Of a DNA stretch of 64,000 nt, positions 29,888 through 39,332 are shown piece by piece. Both the position numbers and the translations under genes were made by a program. Every line of letters starts with the position of its first letter. Position 1 is the first letter of the stretch. The notes below the pieces were generated by a model. It made no database searches and had not been told where the DNA came from. It saw nothing but the letters and a program-made list of their open reading frames with translations. This DNA is from Ustilago trichophora (taxonomy: Eukaryota; Basidiomycota; Ustilaginomycetes; Ustilaginales; Ustilaginaceae), in NCBI GenBank assembly GCA_900323505.1, contig OOIN01000032.1, positions 62,001 to 126,000 of the forward strand. Direction: 5' to 3'.

Positions 29888-30269
29888 TTTTGCGGCTGTG
29901 CGGAAAATGTGTGTGTGTGTGTGTGTAAGAAGTGGAAGGGAAAGGTGAAGGGCGTGTGTGTGTGTGTGGTGGTGTATACTGTACTGTTGGTGACTCGGCT
30001 ATCCAAAAGGCTGAGTTTCTTCTCGCGCACAACTCGGCTCGATTTTCGGATGGGGATTTTTACGCCGTGACAGAGAGTTGAAGAGATCTAACAAATTTGA
30101 ATGTTTGGCAGACGCGCGTTGCTTGCAAACTTTAATTGCTCTCACTGTGCTTTGGCCTCCACCTCAGCAGCAACGTTACGAGTCCAACACCTCACACTTT
30201 GCTCTCCTATCTTGTTCTAATCTGCCCACACCACGACCACCATCAACTCTATTGCACACATCACACACA
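29888..30269. promoter_or_regulatory. Divergent promoter region, LYC1-like / UBX protein
   Basis: A 382 bp head-to-head region with two GT runs (about 29906-29924 and 29954-29968) and TACTGTACTGT (29977-29987). A variant GAGTCCAACACC near 30180 resembles the TGGACCCT word with one mismatch. Confidence 0.4.
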
Positions 30270-31259
30270 ATGTCTTCTGACCAACCGAATGCGCCCATAG
30301 CTTCTGGTTCCGGTTCTGGTACCATCTCTTCCTCTTTCTCCTCCTCATCATCAGACCGAGGTCAAGTGCGAGTCTTTCTACCACCTACAACCACCATTTC
30401 CTCATCCGCACATATCACCGCAGAAGCAGACGAAGACTTGAAACCGACTCCTGAAGAACTTAAAACCGCCTTCCGCTCTACAATCCTCCAACGAAATGGA
30501 CCTGATGCCCCACTGCTCACTCGAGCCTTACGAGAACGCCAAGAAGCTCAGTTGGGCCTTCACTCTTCGCGCAATCGAACTTGGGACAATGTTCGAATTC
30601 GCATCCGCTTTTCAGATCGAACCATGATCGAAAAATCTTTCAAGGAAACCGACACAATTGATCAAGTGTACTCCTTCTTGGAAGAGAGCCTGGATGATAC
30701 AGCCAAAGCGAAGCGCGTGGTGATCTATACAAGTCCTCCAAAGGTGGAATACAACAAGGCGGATAAAAAGGTTAAGGCTAAGACGTTGAGAGAGTTGGGA
30801 CTGATTCCAAGTGCTGTGGTTAATTTGAGATGGGATCAAGCTGAGATGAATTGTAAGTACATCGCTCCTACCTACAGTGGATCATTCTATCTTCTAGTAG
30901 AGGTGAAAGCTGACCAACATCAAATGATATGGTTGGGACACTGTTGCAGCAAACGCCTTCCCAGCCCCACTAAAGCCCGAACTCAAACACCAAGCTCAAC
31001 CATTATCACCTCCACCATCATTCGATCAACCCCCACCCTCCAACACCACCCCCGCTACGACTTCAGATGGACGAAGCGCGGGCAAAGAGGCCAAACCTGT
31101 GCCAAAATGGCTTAAGAACATTGTCAGTAAGTCATTCACCATCACCACCACCATCACCACGGGATTGTTGTAGTCTTGCCACATCGATGTTAGAGGAAAT
31201 AAATATGCTGACAATCTTGTCTATCTTTCTTTCGATATTGTGATGTTGTAGAGAAGTGA
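30270..31259 (+). CDS. Small UBX/ubiquitin-like domain protein, TUG/Ubx4-type
   Basis: Three exons assembled by hand: 30270-30852, 30950-31126 and 31252-31259, with introns of 97 and 125 nt (donors GTAAGT, acceptors CAG and TAG; a CTGAC branch site in intron 2). The product has 255 residues. A Ser-rich start is followed by an alpha-helical stretch (PTPEELKTAFRSTIL, TRALRERQEAQ). Next comes a UBX-like beta-grasp domain (VRIRIRFSDRTMIEKSF ... TLRELGLIPSAVVNLRW). The tail is Pro-rich and ends in PKWLKNIVKK. PKWLK near the C-terminus is shared with ASPL/TUG and yeast Ubx4, cofactors of the Cdc48/p97 ATPase. The last exon adds only three codons and the stop. Cdc48 adaptor function is inferred from the domain. 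Confidence 0.82.
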
Positions 31260-31700
31260 TGCAGAAGATTGTTTTCTAAGGGCCAAACGGCAACGTCTGA
31301 CTTGTACGTCTTTAGAACAGGAAATGTCATCGCAGCAGCAGGGGATTTTCCACAGAGGTATACCAGCTGCTGTTGAGGATGCTATGCAAGTTGACTAGCT
31401 CAATATGCACCTTTCATATCCATAGCACACTTGATCTATCGTATACATCTCTTCCAGATTGTAGGTCACAGATATCTCAAAGCGGGTGCGATTGGAATGT
31501 TTGATTCTCATGACGGGCGGGAACAGAAGCGTTAGCATGACGGTATATGAATGAGATATCTTAATTGAGCAGGCTTGATTGGGGTGGGAAGGTTTTGAGG
31601 GTGTTAAGGAGACGGGGGAGGAGGGGGTTGGCTTCTTCATTGATGATCTTTTGTTGCGTAGGCATTCGCGGAGGCAAGATTTTTCGTTGTTGATTGACGG

Positions 31701-31719
31701 TACAGTACAGTACAGTACA
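31701..31719 (+). repeat. Tandem TACAG pentamer word (longest copy)
   Basis: Between three and four units of TACAG, the longest copy of this pentamer seen in the window. Confidence 0.7.
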
Positions 31720-31746
31720 TACTTCGTGAGTGATGGATAAATACTT

Positions 31747-31846
31747 TTCTTCTTCTTCTTCTTCTCCTTCTTCTTCTTCTTCTTCTCCTTCTTCTTCTTC
31801 TTCTTCTCCTTCTTCTTCTTCATCATCATCATCATCGCCCCCCTTT
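31747..31846 (+). repeat. CTT microsatellite with higher-order period, then CAT run
   Basis: CTT units are interrupted by CTCC at regular spacing of roughly 20 bases, giving three higher-order copies. A CAT run follows directly. The + strand is pure pyrimidine for most of its length, so triplex-forming potential is high. Confidence 0.75.
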
Positions 31847-32548
31847 TTTTGACCTATTATCGTAATCTTTGATCGAGTTCTCTTGAACAAAGTCGATTTG
31901 CCAGACGATTTGAGAGATTGAGTAATCTTGTCGACTTTATCTTACGATACAGTGCAGGCATGGTTGGTATTCCTTGCTATAATTTGTACATTTTGTCGAA
32001 ACCAGTTTTTGAACCCCTTGCGCTCAACACGACGAGATAACATTGATCGTATCAAGTCCTGTGCACCCACTTCCCCAACCACAACAACCATCTCAACCCA
32101 TCACTTCACCCTCAAACACATTCTAAAAAGCTCACTACTCAGGTCAGCTTCACCAGTGATGATCCTTGAAAGCTGTCATCTCTGAAAGTCGTGGTAAGAA
32201 GCCACCCCTTTTTTGGCATTCAGCGGCTAAACATTTACACCAGCTATTCACAGACAGACCATCTTGAAATTGACCGTGGCTCCCTCGTAGAGGGAGTTAT
32301 CCATGTTTGATCATTACAACGAAAGCGTAGTCATTACCAAGGAGTATGCATCAGCGAGCTATGACCTTTCGGCTGCTGCTGATGGTGTCGTTAATAAGCC
32401 GTGCTGACCCATTGACTTATTTTCTCATTCACCAACAGAAGCAGAATCGCAACACCGGCATCTCGAGCGAAGAGCACCATGCCAAGGCTCACGTTCAGTC
32501 CTGCTTCAACGTTGCATACAAGATGATCCAAATACATGTCTTCGGCCT

Positions 32549-35500
32549 CTAATTCCCATTCCTCCTCAACATCTTATGAACGTCCACTGGTACAGCATAG
32601 CTCTCCCCCACCAACTCCTTGACCGCCACGCAGAGCTTATCGATCCTCATTACCAGTCCAAACAGGGTAGCTACGCCTACGCTGAACGTCATGTACTCTG
32701 CATCTTCCAATGTAGCCATTGTGATTTTGGCTGGTAGAGTGGCCAAGATTTCATCAACTCCGGATGAGGTTCCTTCGGTGGGGAGATAGGCGTTGAATCC
32801 GTGCGGGGTGTCCATGAAGCGGTCGACCAGCGGGCAGGGGGTGATTTGGGGTAGAGGTTGGCCAGTTTTGAGGGCGGTAGAGCACATGGAGATTACGCTG
32901 ACTACGTCGCCAAGGAATCTGGGATCGAGGAAGCGTGTGCGTCGTAAAAGTGCGATCGAGTAGGCGGGCCCTAATCGTTCCAGGATGGCAAGACAGTGAG
33001 AAAGCAGTTTCGAAATCTGCATCTGTACTTCTAGCAGCTCGCGATATCGGGCAGCGGGCCATCGTCCCCTCAAAGAAAACTCGTAGGAGACGTTGACCGA
33101 GATCATGGACAGTCGGCGAAGTTTGGCACGGACGGCAATGATTCGTTTGCGAACCAGTTCCGAAGATGGATGCACGTTGAGCAAGTGATGCTCTTCCGGG
33201 TGTGCAACAGACTCTGGTGCCTCATTCTGGTGCAACGACGGGCGACGTGATCCCGGCCTCGATTGGCTCTGTGCGATTTTGGTCCCTGTTACGTGATTCT
33301 GCTGTTGCTGCTGCTGCTGCTGCTGCTGGTGTTGTTGTTGATGAGGATGGCTGGCGATGCCAACCACAGCGCAATAGATCTTGCCCAACTCGGCAATCGT
33401 AGCTCCATGCGACAATCGCTGATACTGCCTGAGCGTCGAACTCGGCGGCAAGTAGCTAAAAATGTACGCTGCCGAGACACCGATGACGACAGTAACAAAC
33501 CTTCTCCACGCCGTATCCCAACCATACCCTGGCGCACCGGGTGTTGGATTCGTGACATCCTTCCAGCTATAACCAACGATCAACGCAGTCGTCACAGATG
33601 CGATGATGGGCGTGATGGGAGGGCCTGGGAAGTAGATCCTATACATCATCACCAGCGGGAACGCCACCGCTGTCGTCGCACCCAACCCGTACGCGTTCCC
33701 CCGTCCGTCACCGGTAGAAATGTACCAAATGATGAGACCAAAAATGACACCAATGATCGTGGCAAGGATACGTGAAAGCAGTGCAAAGGCGGTCTCACCG
33801 CGAAAGCGTGCCAAGGTGAGCTGCGCCATAAAGATAGCCCAGATGGCGCGATTCTCATAGCACCAGCCTGCGGAGGACTTCATAAAGGCAGGCAGCGAGA
33901 CGAGTGCAATGAGCACGGCTGCTTTGACGCCAAACAAGAAGTTGCCTTGAAACGGACGACGCGTCCAGAAATAGATGGTATGACCCACAACCTGCAAGAA
34001 GCCTTCCGGATCAAGCGCATCTGGGTCTCGAGCGCGCGTCGAGCCAAGATCGACAATGGGGTCGGATCCGACACCGTCGGCAGTGGTGGAACGGTCATGA
34101 TCGTGATCGTAATCGGCGCTGCGGAAGTGCGCATGTGCGTGGATGTGAGCATGCTTTTCTTCGGTCTTCTCGCTCTTGCCATCCTTGCCTCGACTCTTGT
34201 CATTGGAAGAGTCGTCATGATCCACCACGGTCTGGCTTCCCCGACTCTGCTGTCGTGAAGCAGCGGGAGTATCACTGCTGACGTCCGGAATGTGATCCGG
34301 ATCGCCATCCGGCTCCTCGGCCTCGTGGACATCTGCAGACGAATTGCGCCATGCATCGACGGAAAACATGCGCGGCCAGTGTGGGAACCATACGCGCGCC
34401 GACGTCCTCTGCCTTTGAAGTGTCTCGATCTCTCGCAGCAACTGGAGCAATCGCTCGGTAAAGCTGATGGTGTGGAACTGGTGCAACCATGCTTGATAGA
34501 GATACCGATGGTGAATCTTGCCAATCTCTCCCGGTCCAGTTCGCAAATCTAGCTCGGCTGTGAGATCAGTGCTGCTGAGAGCCGCCTCGCCGTGCGCTCG
34601 CAGAGCGTCTCGATAAGGATCCAACACCTTGAGTCGCTGCGACTGTCTGAACTCATTCAGCTTTGCTTCGACACTGGCAATGACTTTGCTCGTCTCGTCC
34701 GCCTGTTTGCGGCCCTTTTCTGCGCGTTTCTCCTTGGGGAGGAAGAAGCAATCGTGCAGGAAAGTGTAGCGGTGAGAATTGAGATACGTCAGCCAGGCTA
34801 CAATGTGCTTGATAGCCTCCGCATCGACAGTCAAAAGATCGGACGAGGTCTCGCGGACGAGTTGGGCAAACATCTCGGTGATGTAGTTGGATGCAGGCGT
34901 GTGGAGATAAGTCTCGAGATTGCCGAAGCGGATCGACTCCCAAATGGCGACGGGTGCGGAATCGCGCTTATGCACAAAGTTGTGAAGGAGCTGGTTCGAC
35001 CGATCCCATGCATTACTGTGACGACCGTCATGGTGGTGGTGGGCATGATCGCGGACGTCGACTGAGCTGTGGTGGCCGTGATGGATCCAGCGGCGGGGAG
35101 AGGAGCTGCGTGAAGCAGCTGCAATGGAGCGAGCCATCTTGCGGAAGCGAGACGAGGTAAACTCGTTGCCTGGCTGGACAGAGGGATGTTCGTCGAGCTG
35201 ACGGAAGCCAGCTGCATTGGAAGAGTCGTGAGGAAATACCTCTCCGTGCAGCGGGGATTCACGATGCGGTGTGCTTGTTCCCGAGGCAGGGACCAGCATC
35301 TGCGATGCATCGTGGTGTGGAACAGGATTGGCAGTCGCAAATGGGGTGAGCGGTGTCAATGCTGGCGAATGTGGGCGCGAAGGAGGATGCAACTGATGAT
35401 GATGCCCTTGCGACAGGTTGTCTCGGTGTCCAAAAGCCTGGTGGGCGGCATCGCGTTGACTTGCATGGCCCGACTCGGAATGATCTCTTGAATGTTCGAG

Positions 35501-37162
35501 CGAGGTGCGAGGCGTAATGGCAGGCGTGATTGCCGGCGTTGCTAGACGCGAAGGGACTGGTGTCTTCGGAAAGTGTGCCAGCTGGATATCGGCTTTGATC
35601 GACGAATAGTAGTACGACCAACCGTCAGCAGGAGCAATGAGCGAACGTGACAATCGCTCCAAAGCCTTGAGATCATCACCGTTTGCCAGACCAAATGAAA
35701 TCTCGCGTGTCAAGAGACGCGAAGCCATTGCCATGGGCACCAACCCACCTTCGGCGGCTGACAGCTTGTTCTTGACGAACTCAAAGTCGAAGCCGTCTTT
35801 GCCTTCCTTGCTCTCCTCAGTCTCGGCGCTATCCGGTTTTGAAGGCGTGTCGAGAGGTGAGGTTTGCAAGAGCTTGACCTGATCACCGCAGGCCGCTGCA
35901 ATGGGGTTGAGCACAGCGACGAGACGTTCGACAAACTGCGAGTTGACCGACTTGGGAAAGAAGACGATGCTGAGAAAGATGTTTATGGCAGCTTTTACGG
36001 CCAGAGGCACCACGACGGATTGACCCAAAGTATAGAAGGGGAAAGGGTAAAGCGGTGCGTAGGTCAAGCTGATGTTCATGAGAATGCAGCTCAAGACGCT
36101 GGCAAAGAGGAAAGGACCGGGACCGAAGCGGATCTTGACGTAGAGAACGACAGCAGAGCCAATCGAGAGAAAGACGGCGCAGACGATGCTCGGTGCTGCT
36201 TCGATGTAGTCGCCGTTGATGGCTCTTTGGATATTAGCTTGAGCACGGGGAACCTTGTTGTTGCGCGCTGCGTAAGCGATGGCGGTGGCGATGACGGACC
36301 AGGCCCAGGCGGCGCAGACAAAGAGGAGGGTGAAGAACTCGCGTTCGACGACGGCAGCAAATGGGGCTTCAGCAGGCATGATGAAGCTAGCAACAATGAC
36401 AAGGAAGGAAGCGCTGCCGAGCGTGCGCTCACTGGGAGCGATGAGTAGGAGGAGCATACAGATCCAGGCGAGCAGAGAGGATCGGATGACGGGTTTGAGC
36501 TTGGGCCAGGTGAGACAAGGGAAGATCCAGGTAATGTACCATGGCAAAGGATCGAAGCCGATCATTTTGGCAAAGCGCTTCCAATGCCTCTTTGCGCGAC
36601 TGTTGTTGGGTTTGCGCTTGCCATTGTTGGTATCATCGTTGGCAGATGAAGATTGTTGTTGCTGCGGTTGTTGCTGTTGCTGCTTTTCTGCTTGGTCGAT
36701 ATCAGCAGTGGCGGATGTTGTTTCTGCTACTGTTTCGCCTGCTGCAGTGTTACGTGTCCTTGCTCGATTGCGAGTGCCTTGGTGATGATCTGATGAAAAG
36801 GTGCTGGAATGGTTGGTGGTGGTGGTGGTGGTGATGGCATCGAGAGGTGGCGATGATTGACTAATAGTGACGTCCGGCTGAGCCCGAGACTGTTGCACCG
36901 TGTCAGGTGATTGTTGATCTCGATGTGATGAGGAGGATGGCAGATTCATGTGATCTAAAGAAGGTTGTTCGGTGGATACCGATGGCTGTGCTGATGAAAG
37001 TGAGCCCATCCTTGTCACCGAAATGGCAGGGATCAAAGCCGCAGCATCCTGCTCGTCGGCAGAGCCGTGCAAATGCGATTGCAGCTGATACTGAGCAGAA
37101 CCAGAAGCTGCTTCTACGTCGCTCTGTTCCTGGCCAGGATGTGGTGATTGAGAAGAATCCAT
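32549..37162 (-). CDS. Large FUSC/Bre4-like multi-pass membrane protein
   Basis: A 1537-residue intronless protein of the fungal group with an ArAE-type N-terminal membrane domain and a FUSC-like C-terminal one (brefeldin A-sensitivity protein Bre4 and fusaric-acid-resistance-like transporters). About 200 residues of polar, Gln/Ser-rich sequence come first. A membrane block at about 215-400 follows (SLLAWICMLLLLIAPS, ASFLVIVASFIMPAEAPFAAVV, FPFYTLGQSVVVPLAVKAAINIFLSIVFFP). Next is a long soluble middle part with His-rich low-complexity sequence (about 560-730). The second membrane block is at about 1080-1260 (FLFGVKAAVLIALVSLPAFM, WAIFMAQLTLARFRGETAF, RILATIIGVIFGLIIWYI). A poly-Gln run follows it. 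The motif LARFRGET is typical of FUSC domains. Export or membrane-trafficking roles are by family; the substrate is unknown. Confidence 0.85.
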   Translation of the reverse strand: MDSSQSPHPGQEQSDVEAASGSAQYQLQSHLHGSADEQDAAALIPAISVTRMGSLSSAQPSVSTEQPSLDHMNLPSSSSHRDQQSPDTVQQSRAQPDVTISQSSPPLDAITTTTTTNHSSTFSSDHHQGTRNRARTRNTAAGETVAETTSATADIDQAEKQQQQQPQQQQSSSANDDTNNGKRKPNNSRAKRHWKRFAKMIGFDPLPWYITWIFPCLTWPKLKPVIRSSLLAWICMLLLLIAPSERTLGSASFLVIVASFIMPAEAPFAAVVEREFFTLLFVCAAWAWSVIATAIAYAARNNKVPRAQANIQRAINGDYIEAAPSIVCAVFLSIGSAVVLYVKIRFGPGPFLFASVLSCILMNISLTYAPLYPFPFYTLGQSVVVPLAVKAAINIFLSIVFFPKSVNSQFVERLVAVLNPIAAACGDQVKLLQTSPLDTPSKPDSAETEESKEGKDGFDFEFVKNKLSAAEGGLVPMAMASRLLTREISFGLANGDDLKALERLSRSLIAPADGWSYYYSSIKADIQLAHFPKTPVPSRLATPAITPAITPRTSLEHSRDHSESGHASQRDAAHQAFGHRDNLSQGHHHQLHPPSRPHSPALTPLTPFATANPVPHHDASQMLVPASGTSTPHRESPLHGEVFPHDSSNAAGFRQLDEHPSVQPGNEFTSSRFRKMARSIAAASRSSSPRRWIHHGHHSSVDVRDHAHHHHDGRHSNAWDRSNQLLHNFVHKRDSAPVAIWESIRFGNLETYLHTPASNYITEMFAQLVRETSSDLLTVDAEAIKHIVAWLTYLNSHRYTFLHDCFFLPKEKRAEKGRKQADETSKVIASVEAKLNEFRQSQRLKVLDPYRDALRAHGEAALSSTDLTAELDLRTGPGEIGKIHHRYLYQAWLHQFHTISFTERLLQLLREIETLQRQRTSARVWFPHWPRMFSVDAWRNSSADVHEAEEPDGDPDHIPDVSSDTPAASRQQSRGSQTVVDHDDSSNDKSRGKDGKSEKTEEKHAHIHAHAHFRSADYDHDHDRSTTADGVGSDPIVDLGSTRARDPDALDPEGFLQVVGHTIYFWTRRPFQGNFLFGVKAAVLIALVSLPAFMKSSAGWCYENRAIWAIFMAQLTLARFRGETAFALLSRILATIIGVIFGLIIWYISTGDGRGNAYGLGATTAVAFPLVMMYRIYFPGPPITPIIASVTTALIVGYSWKDVTNPTPGAPGYGWDTAWRRFVTVVIGVSAAYIFSYLPPSSTLRQYQRLSHGATIAELGKIYCAVVGIASHPHQQQHQQQQQQQQQQNHVTGTKIAQSQSRPGSRRPSLHQNEAPESVAHPEEHHLLNVHPSSELVRKRIIAVRAKLRRLSMISVNVSYEFSLRGRWPAARYRELLEVQMQISKLLSHCLAILERLGPAYSIALLRRTRFLDPRFLGDVVSVISMCSTALKTGQPLPQITPCPLVDRFMDTPHGFNAYLPTEGTSSGVDEILATLPAKITMATLEDAEYMTFSVGVATLFGLVMRIDKLCVAVKELVGESYAVPVDVHKMLRRNGN

Positions 37163-38117
37163 AGCTGCAGTTGACCACAGAGTGTGATAGACTTGGCGGT
37201 GAGTAGCGATTTTCCCGCACGCTTTTGGCGCTATTTCGACCCCATCGGAAACGCTCCTATTTGATCAGATGAAGAAGAAGGGCGTCAAGATATTCGAAGT
37301 GGTGGAGTGTTGAAGTAGAGGGAGGATGACTAGCAATACGCCAAAAAAAAAAAGCCAAAGTCGAGCCGACCTGTGGATAGAGCTCAAGGCGGCTAAGCGA
37401 AAACCCTATCTGTGTGACCTTGTGATGGTCAGCATAAGCCGTATTTGGCGGAAGCACTTGACTCCCTCCCCTCCTCTGACCCTGCAGGATCTTGCAAATG
37501 CCAGGAAATTGGCCGAACGAATCAACGAGTCTGCAAGCAAAGCGGCTCTATTCGGCAAAGCAATCACAACAACAACAATTGGCGGAAGACAAAAAGCAGC
37601 AACTTGTTAAGGCTTGTGACTTGAACAGAATCAATTTGGACCAAAAAAACAAGTTAAACAAGTTGTCTTTGAATCGGAATCCGGGAAAAATGACGCGTGC
37701 AGTGAAATGCAAGAGGTGCAGCAAAAGGTGCAGCTTCCGATCCGCGGATGTCAATGCAGAGTCTGAGGGAATCGCATGATCCAGCGCCCGCCTTCCTCTC
37801 TCTCTCTTCCCTCTCTCTCTTTCCAGAGGCACAATTCTAGAATGAGACTCTCTCCTTTTTCGAGACAGAGCCGAACAGAGAAGCATAGTTAGCTAAGACC
37901 GTGCGCAGCCATTTCCCAAGTTCACTTCTAACAGAAGCCGAACAAAGAGCTGACTGAAACAGTAGATGGACCCTGAGAAAGGAACCAGCTCACGTCAAAA
38001 GCAGAGAGTGTCATTCCTCTTCTTCTTTGCTCTTATCGGCCCATCCATCTCTTCTGTCTAACCACTACCACCATCATCACTTGTTCCATTTCCACGCCAC
38101 GTTTGTTGATCACAAAA
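37163..38117. promoter_or_regulatory. Divergent promoter region, FUSC-like / methyltransferase
   Basis: A 955 bp head-to-head region with an A11 tract near 37341, CT runs (about 37798-37822) and TGGACCCT at 37967-37974. No gene is supported. Confidence 0.4.
37967..37974 (+). promoter_or_regulatory. TGGACCCT element upstream of the methyltransferase gene
   Basis: 144 bp before the ATG at 38118, in the coding orientation; context GATGGACCCTGAG. Confidence 0.4.
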
Positions 38118-39179
38118 ATGAACCAGGTCTACGAGCTACTCGACCGTGGTTATCTCCCCGATGTGGTTCTGCGTCGGGCGATCCGCCTGCTGAATGCACA
38201 GCGCATCCGCAGTCTCGCCAAGCCCGAAGACGATTTTGGCAAGCATTGGGAAATCAAAAAGGAATACATCCGTTCGCTCAAGACGCGCGAAATCGCCATC
38301 GAACAGGACAAGGCCAACGAGCAGCACTACGAAGTTGACACTGGATTCATGCTCTCGTGTCTCGGTAAACGCGCAAAGTACTCGTGCTGTCTCTACACCA
38401 CTGGCAAGGAATCGCTCGATCAAGCCGAAGAAGCCATGCTCAATTCGTACTGCGAGAAGGCGGGCTTGAAAGATGGTCAAGATGTGCTCGATTTGGGATG
38501 TGGTTGGGGTTCCTTGTCGTTGTATCTTGCAGAGAGATATCCAAACTCTCGTATTCGATCGCTCTCCAACTCGCGCACCCAAAAGATTTACATTGATTCG
38601 ATTGCCGCCTCGAAGGGGTTTAAGAATCTCGAAGTTCACACGGGAGATGTCAAGACTTACGCTTTCCCCGAAGGCTCGTTTGATCGCATTTTGAGCATCG
38701 AAATGTTTGAACATATGAAGAACTATGCCGAGCTCTTTCGCAAGGTTTCCTCCTGGTTGAAGGACGGTGGTGAATCTCGACTGTTCATCCACATCTTCTG
38801 CCATCGTACCACACCTTATCACTTTGAAGAGGACGACGGTTGGATGGCTCAAAACTTTTTCAGCGGTGGAACAATGCCCAGTTTCGACCTCTTTCAACAC
38901 TTCCAACAGCACGTCACTCTAGAGGACAGTTGGTGGATCAACGGAAATCACTACGCAAAGACCTGCGAGGATTGGTTGGTTACCCAAGACGCAAACCAGA
39001 AAAAGCACAACTCGGTCAAGTTGCTCAGAAAAGACGCTGCCAAAAAGGGATCCAGCGAGATCGAAGGAGAAAAGACTTTTTACAGGTTCAGAATCTTCTA
39101 CTTGGCCTGCGCAGAATTCTTCGCTACCAACGGCGGTAACGAGTGGGGTGTTGGTCACTATCTCTTTTCCAAAAAATAA
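38118..39179 (+). CDS. Cyclopropane-fatty-acid-synthase-like SAM-dependent methyltransferase
   Basis: A 353-residue soluble class I methyltransferase. The SAM-binding motif I is VLDLGCGWGSLSLYLAERYP (about 119-138). SLSNSRTQKIYID, the acidic block FDRILSIEMFEHM and FHIF-like LFIHIFCHRTTPYHFE follow. That pattern fits the CFA-synthase / plant coclaurine N-methyltransferase-like group found in plants, protists and some fungi. ATG 38118 is the first in frame; the longer frame begins at TTG. It lacks the N-terminal membrane segments of fungal sphingolipid C9-methyltransferases, so that function is unlikely. The substrate could be an amine, a lipid or a small phenolic; the sequence does not say. 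Intronless. Confidence 0.82.
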   Translation: MNQVYELLDRGYLPDVVLRRAIRLLNAQRIRSLAKPEDDFGKHWEIKKEYIRSLKTREIAIEQDKANEQHYEVDTGFMLSCLGKRAKYSCCLYTTGKESLDQAEEAMLNSYCEKAGLKDGQDVLDLGCGWGSLSLYLAERYPNSRIRSLSNSRTQKIYIDSIAASKGFKNLEVHTGDVKTYAFPEGSFDRILSIEMFEHMKNYAELFRKVSSWLKDGGESRLFIHIFCHRTTPYHFEEDDGWMAQNFFSGGTMPSFDLFQHFQQHVTLEDSWWINGNHYAKTCEDWLVTQDANQKKHNSVKLLRKDAAKKGSSEIEGEKTFYRFRIFYLACAEFFATNGGNEWGVGHYLFSKK

Positions 39180-39332
39180 ATACTCGCGTTGCCCTGTCTG
39201 CTTATCTTGACTTGTGTCGCTGTAAAGGGTCAATTGATCACATTGCAACTCATGACTTTTTTTCATTTTATCACACCTGAAAGCTGAAATGGATGGTGTC
39301 TGAATTATGAAAACAGAGCGTACTGGCTGGGA

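Larger units (their letters stand above)
31260..32548. other. Gene-free convergent region with microsatellites
   Basis: A 1.29 kb stretch between the UBX gene stop (+) and the FUSC-like gene stop (-). It contains tandem TACAG words (31701-31719), a CTT tract (31747-31836) and a CAT run. Long charged frames on the minus strand come from the CTT repeat. No gene is supported. Confidence 0.45.

Noticed and set aside
31395..31890. Lys/Glu-repeat frames on the minus strand
   Set aside because: They arise from the CTT microsatellite; no start context, domain or flanking coding sequence.
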